Shown here piece after piece: positions 37,718 through 46,835 of a DNA stretch of 64,000 bases; position 1 is the stretch's first letter; each line of letters begins with the position of its first letter. The notes below the pieces were generated by a model. That model saw only the letters and a list, made by a program, of their open reading frames with translations, did no database searches and was not told the DNA's origin. Source of the stretch: Marivirga salinae (lineage in GTDB: Bacteria; Bacteroidota; Bacteroidia; Cytophagales; Cyclobacteriaceae); the NCBI RefSeq assembly GCF_030503855.1, contig NZ_CP129971.1, positions 3,906,001 through 3,970,000 on the forward strand. The letters are read 5' to 3'. A program made the translations under genes and the position numbers.

Positions 37718-38371
37718 TTACTCTTCTATTTCAACTTCTTCTACTTCTTTTATCTTTTCCTTATCAGCCTTTTTAGTTTCCATCATTTTATCATGCACCT
37801 GATTATGTTGCATTTTTAGGCGCTCTTTAGCTTCCGCTACTTTTGCTTCGGCTTTTTTAATTTTTTCTTTCTTTTCCAATATTTCCTCATCGGACATACT
37901 TTCTTCCTGCTCAGCCTTAAGTAATTTCTCTTTTGCTTTAGCTATTTTTTCTTCTGATCTTTCAATCGCCTCTTGAGCTTTTTGCATGTTTTCATGAGTA
38001 GCCATCATTTTTTGCTTAGCTTCCTCAGAACGGATATGACCAAATTCTTTTCCAGTCATTTCACCTTTCATTTTACCATGCATTTTTCCTTGATGGTCTT
38101 CTTCTGATTTCCCTTTTTTCTTTTTCAAAGGTTTGCCATCCATATGTTTATCAGATTCATGCATTTCTTTATGCTCTTCATCCATTTCTTCCTGCCTCTC
38201 CAATTCCTTTTCTACTTCCTTACTAATCTCACTAGAAGATTTACTTTTAGCCATTTCCTTTTTCTCTTTGCCTTTTTCAGATTTTCCCTGAGAAAAGCTT
38301 TCTAATTGAATTCCTGTCATAAACATCATGATGAATAGACAGATAATAGGTTTTCTTAATTTAGTTTCCAT
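37718..38371 (-). CDS. Exported Lys/Glu-rich coiled-coil protein with His/Met segment
   Basis: About 217 residues. A signal peptide (hydrophobic core LFIMMFMTGIQL, probably cut after SFSQ) is followed by an extremely charged protein. The central part has many His and Met residues (HKEMHESDKHM, then HQGKMHGKMKGEM), and the C-terminal half is one long Lys/Glu/Ala coiled coil. I recognise no family. The His/Met clustering could bind metal, which is inference. I use the ATG at 38371; a TTG three codons earlier is also in frame. It follows the small lipoprotein gene closely and probably shares its transcript. Confidence 0.65.
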   Translation of the reverse strand: METKLRKPIICLFIMMFMTGIQLESFSQGKSEKGKEKKEMAKSKSSSEISKEVEKELERQEEMDEEHKEMHESDKHMDGKPLKKKKGKSEEDHQGKMHGKMKGEMTGKEFGHIRSEEAKQKMMATHENMQKAQEAIERSEEKIAKAKEKLLKAEQEESMSDEEILEKKEKIKKAEAKVAEAKERLKMQHNQVHDKMMETKKADKEKIKEVEEVEIEE

Positions 38372-38382
38372 AATTCTCAAGT

Positions 38383-38589
38383 TTAAATGTCCTCCAATAA
38401 TTTATCCACTTCTTTTTCAGTCTCCTCAGCCTCATCTTGTGCTTTTTCAGATGACTTTACTACTTCATCCGCAATCTGTTCTTCTTGTTTAATATCAGCT
38501 TCTGATGCTTCCTTTTCCGAATTAGAATTTCCGCATGAAGCAAATAAAAAAATCAAAGCTGAACACAGCATAAAAATATAGTTTCTCAT
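38383..38589 (-). CDS. Small acidic lipoprotein
   Basis: A 68-residue precursor with a lipoprotein signal (CSALIFLFASC, lipid attachment at Cys19). The mature part is only about 50 residues, almost all Glu, Asp, Lys, Ser and Ala, and helical. No family recognised. The coiled-coil gene follows directly, and both products are exported and helical, so they may interact. Confidence 0.65.
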   Translation of the reverse strand: MRNYIFMLCSALIFLFASCGNSNSEKEASEADIKQEEQIADEVVKSSEKAQDEAEETEKEVDKLLEDI

Positions 38590-38658
38590 AATCTTATTAT
38601 AATTTGGTTTTCACTTGAATATAAGAATATTTTTATTTTGAAGATATATTAAACAGGA

Positions 38659-39147
38659 TTAATATTTCGTAAACAGAGAAACCTCCAAATTATCTTCACA
38701 ATTATCCAATAGCTTCTTTTGAGATAATTGCATTTTTGGATGTATAAACTCTGGACAAATTTCAACTAGAGGTACTAAAGTAAATCTTCTCTTTGGAATG
38801 CCTTGGTGTGGAATTTCTAAATCATCTTCCTTATAAATAATATCATGATAATATAAGATATCAATATCAATTAAACGTTCCCCCCATTTTATTTTTCTAA
38901 CTCTGCCCAATTCAAGTTCGATTTCTAAAATAACTTTCAATAAATCCATAGGTGCTAAAGAAGTATCCACTTGTATAACCTGATTTAAAAAAGCTTGCTG
39001 ATCCGTTATGCCCCAAGCGGCAGTTTCGTAAACAGCTGACTTTTTAACCAACTTAATCCCTTTATATTCTAAAGCTTTGATAGCTAGTTGCAATACTTTA
39101 GCTCTATCCCCTAAATTGCTCCCAAGTAGTAAGAATATTCCTTCCAT
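38659..39147 (-). CDS. folK: HPPK, 6-hydroxymethyl-dihydropterin pyrophosphokinase
   Basis: A 162-residue folate-pathway enzyme that transfers pyrophosphate from ATP to 6-hydroxymethyl-7,8-dihydropterin. The N-terminus has LLLGSNLGDR, and the signature KWGERLIDIDILYY holds the magnesium-binding aspartates. IPHQGIPKRRFTLVPLVEI is the substrate-loop region. Length is typical. It is transcribed away from sppA across a 134-bp gap with a perfect palindrome. Confidence 0.95.
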   Translation of the reverse strand: MEGIFLLLGSNLGDRAKVLQLAIKALEYKGIKLVKKSAVYETAAWGITDQQAFLNQVIQVDTSLAPMDLLKVILEIELELGRVRKIKWGERLIDIDILYYHDIIYKEDDLEIPHQGIPKRRFTLVPLVEICPEFIHPKMQLSQKKLLDNCEDNLEVSLFTKY

Positions 39148-39217
39148 AATTAAGTTTCGCCATCAATAGAATTATACTTTTATATAAAGCTATTTTATAG
39201 CTACTTTGTAAGTTGAT

Positions 39218-39244
39218 TGCAATATTAATTGAATTAATATTGCA
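39218..39244. promoter_or_regulatory. Perfect palindrome between folK and sppA, possible operator
   Basis: TGCAATATTAATT and AATTAATATTGCA are perfect inverted 13-mers around one central G, 37 bp before the sppA ATG. Symmetry and position suggest a dimeric regulator site, but an AT-rich chance palindrome is possible. Confidence 0.4.
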
Positions 39245-39281
39245 TTAAAATTTAATCGATTATCAATCTTTAATTATTCTT

Positions 39282-41033
39282 ATGAAAAATTTCTTTAAAA
39301 TCTTCTTTGCCAGCCTACTTGCATTAATAATATTCTTTGTTGGCTTCTTTTTAATTTTTGCGGGAATAGCTTCCCAAGATAGTGAGGTGAAAATTTCTGA
39401 AAACTCCTTTTTGGAAATAAAATTAAACCGACCAATAGTAGAAATGACTTCCGATGATCCTTTTGCGGAATTTAGTCAGGCACTTACGAATGAACCTACT
39501 CCTATTAGCTTGAAAGATATCTTAGAATCTATTGAAAATGCTAAAACGGATGAAAAAATAAAAGGTATCTATTTGGATGCTCCTTATGTAATGGCAGGTT
39601 TTGCTCAAATTGAAGAAATTAGAAATGCTTTGATTGATTTCAAAGAATCTGGTAAACCTATATTAGCTTATAGCGAGACTTATACTGAAACAGGTTATTA
39701 TATAGCTTCAGTGGCGAATGATATCGTATTAAACCCAGCTGGAATGTTGGATATGAGTGGTCTTTCTTCTGAAGTTACCTTTTTTAAAGGTACTTTAGAA
39801 AAATTAAACATTGAACCTCAAATATTCAGAGTGGGTACATTCAAAAGCGCTGTTGAGCCATTCATTAGAAAAGATATGAGTGAAGCCAGCAAGGAGCAGA
39901 TTAGCGTCCTTTTAAACTCTGTTTATGGTGTTTTAATCAATAATGTAGCTAATTCTAGAGGAATAGATGCAACTGAATTAAGAGCAATCTCTGATGAACT
40001 TAAAGTAAGAACCACTGAAGATGCTTTAAATTATAAGTTGGTTACTCAACTAGGTTATTACGATGAAGTATTAACTAAAATGAGAGAAATAGCAGGACTT
40101 GAAGAAGATGCTAAAATACCTGTGGTTTCAGTAAAAAAATATAGTAAATCATTTATTGCAGATAAATACAATGCCAATAGAATTGCAGTAATTATAGCAG
40201 AAGGGAATATCGTTTCAGGAAAAGGAGGAGAAGGAACTATTGGTTCAGATGTATTTGCTAAAGAAATTAGAAAAGCCAGATTGGATGATAAAATTAAGGC
40301 AATAGTATTGAGAATCAATAGCCCAGGAGGAAGTGCCTTAGCTTCTGATGTAATGTGGAGAGAAGTTAAATTAGCCAAAGAAGTGAAACCTGTAATTGCC
40401 TCTATGTCAAGTGTGGCTGCTTCAGGTGGATATTATATGGCTATGGCTTGTGATACTATTGTAGCGCAGCCAAATACCATCACTGGTTCAATTGGTATTT
40501 TCGCTATCATCCCAGACTTATCTAAATTTATGGACACCAAATTAGGAATCACCTTTGACAGAGTGAGTACTGGAGAATATTCTAATTTATATACTGTCAG
40601 CAGAAGTTTAAATGAAGCTGAAAAGCAAATTATCCAAAATTCAGTGGAAAGAGGGTATGAAGATTTCACTGAAAAAGCTGCTGAGGGCAGAAATATGTCA
40701 ATAGATGAATTATTAAATGTAGCTTCAGGAAGAGTTTGGTCTGGAATTGAAGCCAAAGATAATGGTTTAGTTGATGTATTAGGCAGTTTTGATGATGCAG
40801 TTAATATTGCAGCCAATTCAGCTGGACTTGAAGAAGGAGACTATATGAGAGTATATTACCCAGAAAAGAAACCATTTTTTCAGCAATTATTAAATGAAAT
40901 GGGATCTTCTGCTAAAGTTTTACATAAAAAATATACTTATGGCGAAATGGCTAATTATGTAGAAGAGTTAGAATATGTAATGGAAAACAAAGGATTACAA
41001 ACAAGAATGCCATTTGATTTGGAAATCAAATAA
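39282..41033 (+). CDS. sppA: Signal peptide peptidase SppA, 67K type
   Basis: A 583-residue membrane-anchored serine protease that degrades cleaved signal peptides. An N-terminal helix (about 5-27) is followed by tandem S49 domains. The catalytic pair corresponds to Lys188 (RVGTFKSAVEPF) in the first half and Ser381 (SVAASGGYYMA) in the second, as in E. coli SppA. The length fits the long form. bioB follows 62 bp downstream. Confidence 0.95.
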   Translation: MKNFFKIFFASLLALIIFFVGFFLIFAGIASQDSEVKISENSFLEIKLNRPIVEMTSDDPFAEFSQALTNEPTPISLKDILESIENAKTDEKIKGIYLDAPYVMAGFAQIEEIRNALIDFKESGKPILAYSETYTETGYYIASVANDIVLNPAGMLDMSGLSSEVTFFKGTLEKLNIEPQIFRVGTFKSAVEPFIRKDMSEASKEQISVLLNSVYGVLINNVANSRGIDATELRAISDELKVRTTEDALNYKLVTQLGYYDEVLTKMREIAGLEEDAKIPVVSVKKYSKSFIADKYNANRIAVIIAEGNIVSGKGGEGTIGSDVFAKEIRKARLDDKIKAIVLRINSPGGSALASDVMWREVKLAKEVKPVIASMSSVAASGGYYMAMACDTIVAQPNTITGSIGIFAIIPDLSKFMDTKLGITFDRVSTGEYSNLYTVSRSLNEAEKQIIQNSVERGYEDFTEKAAEGRNMSIDELLNVASGRVWSGIEAKDNGLVDVLGSFDDAVNIAANSAGLEEGDYMRVYYPEKKPFFQQLLNEMGSSAKVLHKKYTYGEMANYVEELEYVMENKGLQTRMPFDLEIK

Positions 41034-41095
41034 TTTGCCCCTTTTTTTACATTATAGTTATAATTCAGCATTGCTGACAAAAACAAAAAACTAAG

Positions 41096-42100
41096 ATGAC
41101 AGAAATTAGGAACGACTGGACAAAGGAAGAAATAGAAAAAATATATAATCAACCTATACTAGAACTTATCTATCAAGCAGCTACAGTTCACAGAGAGTAT
41201 AATGATCCTTCGGAGGTTCAGGTTTGTACATTATTGAGTGTGAAAACTGGCGGATGCCCAGAGGATTGTGCTTATTGCCCTCAAGCAGCTCGATATCATA
41301 CGGATGTTAAAGTCCATAAATTATTACCTACTGAGCAAGTACTGGAAAGTGCCAGAATTGCAAAGGAAAATGGCAGTACAAGATTCTGCATGGGTGCGGC
41401 TTGGAGAGAAGTAAGAGATAACCGTGATTTCGATAGAGTGCTAGATATGGTAAAAGGCATTAATGAGTTGGATATGGAAGTTTGCTGTACTTTGGGTATG
41501 GTGACTGAATCTCAAGCTCAAAAACTAAAAGATGCTGGTCTTTATGCTTACAATCATAATTTAGATACTTCAGAAGAGCATTATGATGACATCATCAGCA
41601 CGAGAACTTATGATGACAGATTAGACACTATAGGAAATGTGAGAAAAGCGAAAATCTCTGTTTGCTCTGGTGGTATTATCGGGTTAGGCGAACAACATAA
41701 AGACAGAGTTGGAATGTTGCATACTTTAGCCACTATGGAAGAACATCCTGAATCAGTTCCAGTTAATGCTTTGGTTCCAGTTGAAGGAACCCCATTAGAG
41801 AAACAACCGAAAGTTTCTGTTTGGGAAATGGTAAGAATGATTGCAACTGCAAGAATTACTATGCCAAAAGCAATGGTGAGATTGTCTGCTGGAAGAGTAA
41901 GAATGAATCAGGAAGAGCAAGCTTTATGTTTTATGGCTGGTGCAAATTCTATTTTTGCTGGAGATAAATTATTAACCACTCCAAATCCAGAAGTAAACGA
42001 GGATGCGGAATTATTCCAAACGCTAAATTTAAAGCCAAGAAAGTCTTTCAAAAATGGAGAGCCATCTGTTGAATTTCAGCAAATCCCAGGGGTTAGTTAA
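41096..42100 (+). CDS. bioB: Biotin synthase
   Basis: A 334-residue radical-SAM enzyme that inserts sulfur into dethiobiotin. The CxxxCxxC cluster motif is in [12 protein letters not shown] near residue 53. Other family signatures are [18 protein letters not shown] [27 protein letters not shown] and [14 protein letters not shown]. Length is normal. No other biotin gene is in the window. A terminator follows after an AT-rich leader. Confidence 0.97.
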   Translation: MTEIRNDWTKEEIEKIYNQPILELIYQAATVHREYNDPSEVQVCTLLSVKTGGCPEDCAYCPQAARYHTDVKVHKLLPTEQVLESARIAKENGSTRFCMGAAWREVRDNRDFDRVLDMVKGINELDMEVCCTLGMVTESQAQKLKDAGLYAYNHNLDTSEEHYDDIISTRTYDDRLDTIGNVRKAKISVCSGGIIGLGEQHKDRVGMLHTLATMEEHPESVPVNALVPVEGTPLEKQPKVSVWEMVRMIATARITMPKAMVRLSAGRVRMNQEEQALCFMAGANSIFAGDKLLTTPNPEVNEDAELFQTLNLKPRKSFKNGEPSVEFQQIPGVS

Positions 42101-42131
42101 TTAGTAATTAATAATTAGAGAATTAATAATT

Positions 42132-42165
42132 AAAGGGTGGCTTTTAGCTACCCTTTTTTGTTTTT
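42132..42165 (+). terminator. Rho-independent terminator after bioB
   Basis: AAAGGGT-GGC / GCT-ACCCTTT stem with a short loop, followed by six or more T, 30 bp after the bioB stop. Confidence 0.75.
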
Positions 42166-42185
42166 GATGAGTTCTGAATAGATGT

Positions 42186-42390
42186 ATTGATATTTTAATC
42201 GAAGATTAAAATGGATAGATTCCTGCCTTCGCAGGAATGACGATCTTTTCTAACTTTTGAGTATAGTCTATCTAATTTATCTGTGCTGTAGGATTCTACA
42301 ATCATTAACTAAATGAATAAGCCTAATACGGGCTTCATTCCTGTGAAGACAGGAATCTAATCTAATTGAAACAGCGTTTCAATTAATCCA
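42186..42390 (+). repeat. Dispersed ~200-bp repeat, copy 1, ending in the GIY-YIG gene
   Basis: Left module: ATTTTAATC/GATTAAAAT hairpin, then ATTCCTGC/GCAGGAAT and GACG. A spacer of about 100 bp follows. The right module has the same kind of parts in inverse order: ATTCCTG/CAGGAAT, then ATTGAAAC/GTTTCAAT and TTAATCCAT. The stop codon of the nuclease gene (42383-42385) lies in the right end. Confidence 0.8.
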
Positions 42391-42685
42391 TATCAGCAAC
42401 CTCATCATATAAATCCTTGAAAGTAGGATTCATCTCCTTGATTAACCGTATTTTCCATTCTCTTTTCCATTTCTTTATTTGCTTCTCTCTGATAATAGCC
42501 TCCTCAATGGATTCATAAAACTCATAGTAAACAAGATCTGTGCATCTATATTTGCTGGTAAATTTTGAACCTTCACCTATCATATGTTGATGTGATCTGA
42601 CTGATAAAGTGGCCGTAACACCTATATATAAAGTTGAGCGGGAAATATTACTTTGAATATAAAGATATCCTCCTTTTGCTTTCAT
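42383..42685 (-). CDS. GIY-YIG nuclease, UPF0213/SLX1-like single domain
   Basis: A 100-residue protein with the GIY-YIG core: GYLYIQSN, TLYIGVTATLSVRSHQH, the conserved glutamate in YYEFYESIEEAIIREKQIK and NPTFKDLYDEV at the end. All expected residues look intact. Such solitary proteins are very common in Bacteroidota and their role is not settled. The gene lies between repeat copies 1 and 2, and its stop codon is part of copy 1. This arrangement resembles a nuclease tied to its own non-autonomous repeats, as RAYT transposases are tied to REP sequences. Confidence 0.88.
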   Translation of the reverse strand: MKAKGGYLYIQSNISRSTLYIGVTATLSVRSHQHMIGEGSKFTSKYRCTDLVYYEFYESIEEAIIREKQIKKWKREWKIRLIKEMNPTFKDLYDEVADMD

Positions 42686-42750
42686 AAGGTCATTTCATGG
42701 TTGAATAATTACTAAAGTATAAAACATAAGAATGAATCACAATTTATATC

Positions 42751-42960
42751 TCGATATTTTAATCTTCGATTAAAATGGACAGATTCCTGCCTCCGCAGGA
42801 ATGACGGATATTTCTAGCTTTTGAGTACTAGTTTAGACAATTTATCTGTTCTGCTCAATTCTACAATCATAAACTAACAGAATAAGCCTAATCTGTGCGT
42901 CATTCCTTTGAAGAAAGGAATCTTGTCTAATTGAAACAGCATTTCAATTAATCCATCAGC
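42751..42960 (+). repeat. Dispersed ~200-bp repeat, copy 2
   Basis: Same order as copy 1: ATTTTAATC/GATTAAAAT, ATTCCTGC/GCAGGAAT, spacer, ATTCCTT/AAGGAAT, ATTGAAAC/ATTTCAAT. It ends in TTAATCCATCAGC, which matches the last coding bases of the GIY-YIG gene (TTAATCCATATCAGC) apart from two bases. Confidence 0.75.
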
Positions 42961-43027
42961 CATTAATGATGTTAAATTTTTGAATAACATCAAAACATAA
43001 TACCAGTGATTAAAACACAATTCTTTT

Positions 43028-43334
43028 ATTGATATTTTAATCTCCGATTAAAATGGATTGATTCCTGCCTTCGCAGGAATGACGATCTTTTCTAACTTTT
43101 GAGTATAGTCTATCTAATTTATCTGTGCTGTAGGATTCTACAATCATTAACTAAATGAATAAGCCAAATCCGTGCATCTTTCCATTGAAGATAGTAATGA
43201 CGTTCTTTTCTAACTTTTGAGTAGGATCTTCATATTTTTCATCCGTTAATCAACTAACTGAATAAGTCTAATACGGGCTTCATTCCTGTGAAGACAGGAA
43301 TCTAATCTAATTGAAATAGCGTTTCAATTAATCA
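43028..43334 (+). repeat. Dispersed ~200-bp repeat, copy 3, with internal duplication
   Basis: Left module and spacer are nearly identical to copy 1. A degenerate right module (43173-43202) is followed by a second partial spacer (TTCTTTTCTAACTTTTGAGTA again at 43204) and a good right module (43280-43334). It looks like two copies merged into one. Together with copy 2 it fills the 727-bp gap before the amylase gene. Confidence 0.7.
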
Positions 43335-43412
43335 AAGTGTCTTAAAAATTGCCAGAATCAATTTTTATTAGCAATTTCAATCCTTCGATTTTTATTTTAA
43401 AATACTACAACA

Positions 43413-45074
43413 ATGAAAACCACCTCCCTATTACTTTTATTTATTCTACTTTTTAGCTGTAAAGCGCCAGAAGATCAAAAAACCACTCAAAAAGAAGCTC
43501 CTTTTTTGTGGGAAAATGCAACAGTTTACTTCCTTTTAGCCGACCGTTTTAATAATGCAGATACCACAAATGATTTCAACTTTGGAAGAGAACAAGATGG
43601 CGCCACTTTGCGCAGCTTTATGGGGGGAGATATAAAAGGTATCACTCAAAAAATAAAAGATGGTTATTTTAATGATTTAGGAGTCAATGCCATCTGGGTT
43701 AATCCTTTAGTGGAACAAATTCATGGATCAGTAGATGAAGGAACTGGCAAAACTTATGGATTCCATGGTTACTGGACCAAAGACTGGACAGCTTTAGATC
43801 CTAATTTTGGAACTATGGATGATTTAGCCGAATTGATAAAAACCGCACACGAAAACGGTATCAGAATTCTTTTGGATGTAGTGATGAATCATACTGGCCC
43901 CGTTACAGATCAAGATCCAATTTGGAAAGACTGGGTTAGAACTGAGCCAAATTGCACCTACCAAGATTGGGAAAGTACTGTAAAATGCACTTTGGTCGAT
44001 AATCTACCAGATATTTTAACAGAGTCAGAAGAAGAAGTTGAACTACCGCAGCATTTATTAGATAAATGGGAAGAAGAAGGCAGATTAGAAAAGGAATTGA
44101 CAGAATTGGATGAGTTCTTTGAAAAAACTGGCTATCCAAGAGCTCCGAAATATTATTTAATTAAATGGATTACGGATTATATCAGAGAATTTGGAGTAGA
44201 TGGTTTTAGAGTGGATACCGTTAAACATACAGAAGCCGGAATTTGGGGTGAATTATATGCAGAAGCTTTAAAAGCTTTAAGAGATTGGAAAAATGAAAAT
44301 CAAGAAGAGAAATTAGATGATCTGGATTTCTATATGGTAGGAGAAATTTACAATTACTCTATTTATGATGGTCTTGAATATACTTATGATGGAGATACAG
44401 CCATTAATTTCTTTGACGAAGGCTTTCACAGTATGATCAACTTCTCATTGAAATGGGAACTAAAAGACAAACATCCCGATATGATTTTTACTACTTATGA
44501 TAGTCTTTTAAATCAAGGTGAATTGAAAGAGAAGTCTGTATTGAATTACCTTTCTTCTCATGATGATGGAAACCCATTTGATGCGGATAGAACTAATGTT
44601 TTTAATACTGCTAACTATCTAATGCTAGCACCAGGAGCTGCACAAATTTATTACGGTGATGAAACTGCTCGTTTACTAAATGCAGATGCAGAAGGTGATG
44701 CAAAATTACGTTCTTTAATGAATTGGGATGAACTGGAGACTGATGCAAAAAGAGATGATTATAGTATAAAAGAAATTCATAAGCATTGGCAAAAATTAGG
44801 GCAGTTCAGAAAGAACCATCCTTCGATTGGAGCAGGCCATCATCAAAAAATTTCTGATGCTCCATACTCCTTTAGTAGAACATTGAATCAAAACGACTTT
44901 AAAGATAAAGTAATGGTAGTGATGGCTGAAAATGTTAAAGAAATAGTGGTTGAAAATGTATTTATCGAAAATCAAGAAGTAAAGAATTGCTATACTGGAG
45001 AAACTTCAACCGTTAAAAATGGAAAATTAAAATTTGAAAAGGATAGTAGATTATTGCTTTTGGAAGGAGTATAA
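43413..45074 (+). CDS. GH13 alpha-amylase-family lipoprotein
   Basis: A 553-residue secreted glycoside hydrolase. The signal LLFILLFSC gives lipidation at Cys16, so it is membrane-attached. The GH13 regions are DVVMNHTGP (I), GFRVDTVKH with nucleophile Asp268 (II), VGEIYNY with acid/base Glu311 (III) and LSSHDDGNPF with Asp384 (IV). This is a complete catalytic set for cleaving alpha-1,4 glucans. There is an acidic insertion between regions I and II (about 185-240). No SusC/SusD pair is nearby. A strong terminator follows directly. Confidence 0.92.
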   Translation: MKTTSLLLLFILLFSCKAPEDQKTTQKEAPFLWENATVYFLLADRFNNADTTNDFNFGREQDGATLRSFMGGDIKGITQKIKDGYFNDLGVNAIWVNPLVEQIHGSVDEGTGKTYGFHGYWTKDWTALDPNFGTMDDLAELIKTAHENGIRILLDVVMNHTGPVTDQDPIWKDWVRTEPNCTYQDWESTVKCTLVDNLPDILTESEEEVELPQHLLDKWEEEGRLEKELTELDEFFEKTGYPRAPKYYLIKWITDYIREFGVDGFRVDTVKHTEAGIWGELYAEALKALRDWKNENQEEKLDDLDFYMVGEIYNYSIYDGLEYTYDGDTAINFFDEGFHSMINFSLKWELKDKHPDMIFTTYDSLLNQGELKEKSVLNYLSSHDDGNPFDADRTNVFNTANYLMLAPGAAQIYYGDETARLLNADAEGDAKLRSLMNWDELETDAKRDDYSIKEIHKHWQKLGQFRKNHPSIGAGHHQKISDAPYSFSRTLNQNDFKDKVMVVMAENVKEIVVENVFIENQEVKNCYTGETSTVKNGKLKFEKDSRLLLLEGV

Positions 45075-45080
45075 AAAACG

Positions 45081-45115
45081 AAAAACCCGCAAGATGCTGA
45101 ATCTTGCGGGTTTTT
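45081..45115 (+). terminator. Strong terminator after the amylase gene
   Basis: Perfect 15-bp stem AAAAACCCGCAAGAT / ATCTTGCGGGTTTTT with a 5-base loop, beginning 6 bp after the stop. The same AACCCGCAA core is used by the ferredoxin terminator at 50021-50055. Confidence 0.93.
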
Positions 45116-45240
45116 GATATTTCTTATCCTTAAATATTAGCCTAGAAACTCAAACTGTATTGGTCTAAACTCCAGTTTTTCACTTTTGAAACTATTCAGT
45201 GACTGACAGGGCATTATGTGGAGTATGGCGTGAAAGTGGA

Positions 45241-45373
45241 TTGTTAACACTTAGGCTAAAAAACTTTGGAGGATTAAAAGCCCTCACTTTCAATCTCAGA
45301 TAAAGGTAGCAAAAAGTGAGAATATTTAAATTAACTGCTAACCGCCATTGTTTTTAGCTAGTGTTGTAAACAG
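45241..45373 (-). repeat. attC-like imperfect palindrome, site 1
   Basis: On the minus strand TTTACAACACTAGCTAAAAAC at one end pairs with GTTTTTTAGCCTAAGTGTT at the other, with a few unpaired bases in one arm. AAC and GTT lie near the outer ends. It directly follows the disrupted gene at 45380-45970. Confidence 0.45.
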
Positions 45374-45379
45374 TATTCT

Positions 45380-45970
45380 CTATTTAAACACTGAATTTTG
45401 CCAAGCATTTATAAGTTTTTCGCCTTGCTTTCGGTCAACGTACAGGATATTTACAGAGAATTCCTTTTTATCAAATAGTCTAGAATAAGATAGGGAATGA
45501 ACTGTAATGCCTTGCGGATAACTAATTTCTATTTTAAAGGTTTGGAAAGCCAGACCACTTATCATTTGGACACTTGTAGAAGAATCTATAACTGCATTCG
45601 GTACTTGAGCTTTCCATGCTTGGAACAATAAATCATTCACATATTTACATGATTTCACATAATACCGACCACCTTTCCCATCGTAAGGCTGATAGTTTGA
45701 GTCTAAGTAGTTCATCTTACCCTTTTCAAAAGCAAAAATAACTTTAGCTTGATTTATAAATTCTTCTTCATAAAGGTCTGTAAAGGCTTCAGCGCCTTTT
45801 TACTGATCCTTTTGTATTTCACTTTTACTGACTTCAGTAAAGTCTTCAGGAATTACAATAGTCCATTTGAATTCTTCATTATAAAGCGTATCAGGCTCAC
45901 TTTCAATTTATCCATAACTTATTGAAAGCACGAATAATAGAATCATGCTGCTGGAAATCGTCTTTCTCAT
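45380..45970 (-). pseudogene. Exported unknown protein gene with two in-frame stops
   Basis: Read from ATG 45970 the frame begins with a signal peptide (MRKTISSSMILLFVLSISYG), then a TAA at 45908-45910, then IESEPDTLYNEEFKWTIVIP, then a second TAA at 45800-45802, then KGAEAFTDLYEEEFINQAK and on to the end of the frame at 45380. Protein-like sequence is continuous on both sides of both stops. The first TAA replaces a codon near the expected signal cleavage site. A 111-residue product could start at ATG 45715 but would lack the signal. I know no family. It is the last member of the cassette-like series. Confidence 0.7.
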
Positions 45971-45990
45971 TTATCTTATTCATTTTAAAA

Positions 45991-46082
45991 GCCAAATCAA
46001 CAATTTGGCGGTATTGGTAAATAGCCCTAAGCTTTTGTAAATCACCGAACGCCCTATTTGCTACATACAGTGTTGTAAACAG
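45991..46082 (-). repeat. attC-like imperfect palindrome, site 2
   Basis: On the minus strand it begins TGTTTACAACACT, identical to site 1, and ends CCGCCAAATTGTTGATT. Between them TAGCAAATAGGGC and GGGCTATTTACC form an imperfect inner stem. It joins the M50-like gene to the disrupted gene. Confidence 0.45.
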
Positions 46083-46820
46083 TTATTTTCTCAATTTAAC
46101 TAATTGCATATTCATCGCTTTTACCATTGATTTAGGCATTAATTCAGATAAACTATCATATTGTTCTTTAGTGTCTAAATTATAGTTACCCTCTTTCTCA
46201 AATTGATAAGTCAGCTTAGTAAAAAGACCAAAAAATTTATAATGCTCATCAGATATTAACAATTCAATATCGTCTTCATTAATATTAACATAAGAATTGT
46301 CTTTAGCATAATTCCCTAATATTCTTAATAGTGCTAATTCTACTGATCTTTCTGGGCCATTTTTAGTAAGTCTTTCATAACGCTTTCTGTCCGTAAAAAA
46401 CATACCCGTTTTGTTTGGTATCGTTGTCACTAAAAAAATTCCTAATGACGCCAACGCGCCAACCAATAATACTTTCGAGAATTGAAATTCTGTGGTTAGG
46501 TATAAGGCTGCCAAAATGACGGCAAAAACAATTGAAGCAATTGGGCCTGCAAGGCATATAATTGCTAGTTTTTTTATATTGTCAGGTTTATCTTCAGTTG
46601 GTAATGTTGCTGCTAAGCCACCATAGTGAGCGACATTCTTATTTAAATAAACCCTAATTTTATCATGATTCTTCTTGATTCCTAAAGGTCCAACTACAAA
46701 GAGTTCAAACCTAAAACCTAGTTTCAATCCTGTAATTAAATGCCCTAACTCATGAACACCAAGTACTATAAAAACCATTACAATAGTGCAAAATGTTTCA
46801 ATAATTTTTATTGTCATCAA
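46083..46820 (-). CDS. M50-like membrane metalloprotease homolog
   Basis: A 245-residue polytopic protein. The first helix ends in the zinc motif VHELGHLITG (His23, Glu24, His27). GGLAATLP and LAGPIAS follow, both typical of the second conserved block of M50/site-2-protease relatives that contact the metal site. Three to four helices occupy residues 10-135 and the rest is cytosolic. The usual NPDG aspartate motif is not obvious, so activity is uncertain. Its setting between attC-like palindromes suggests a mobile cassette gene. Confidence 0.7.
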   Translation of the reverse strand: MMTIKIIETFCTIVMVFIVLGVHELGHLITGLKLGFRFELFVVGPLGIKKNHDKIRVYLNKNVAHYGGLAATLPTEDKPDNIKKLAIICLAGPIASIVFAVILAALYLTTEFQFSKVLLVGALASLGIFLVTTIPNKTGMFFTDRKRYERLTKNGPERSVELALLRILGNYAKDNSYVNINEDDIELLISDEHYKFFGLFTKLTYQFEKEGNYNLDTKEQYDSLSELMPKSMVKAMNMQLVKLRK

Positions 46821-46835
46821 TGATGTAATTTAATT

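Noticed and set aside
42186..43334. Repeats as a possible CRISPR array
   Set aside because: The units are about 200 bp, internally palindromic and imperfect, and there are only three, with no spacers of constant length and no cas genes.
45116..45240. Possible extra cassette between the amylase terminator and site 1
   Set aside because: The stretch contains no reading frame of useful length; it only shares short inverted pieces (TTAGCCTA/TTAGGCTAA) with the site.
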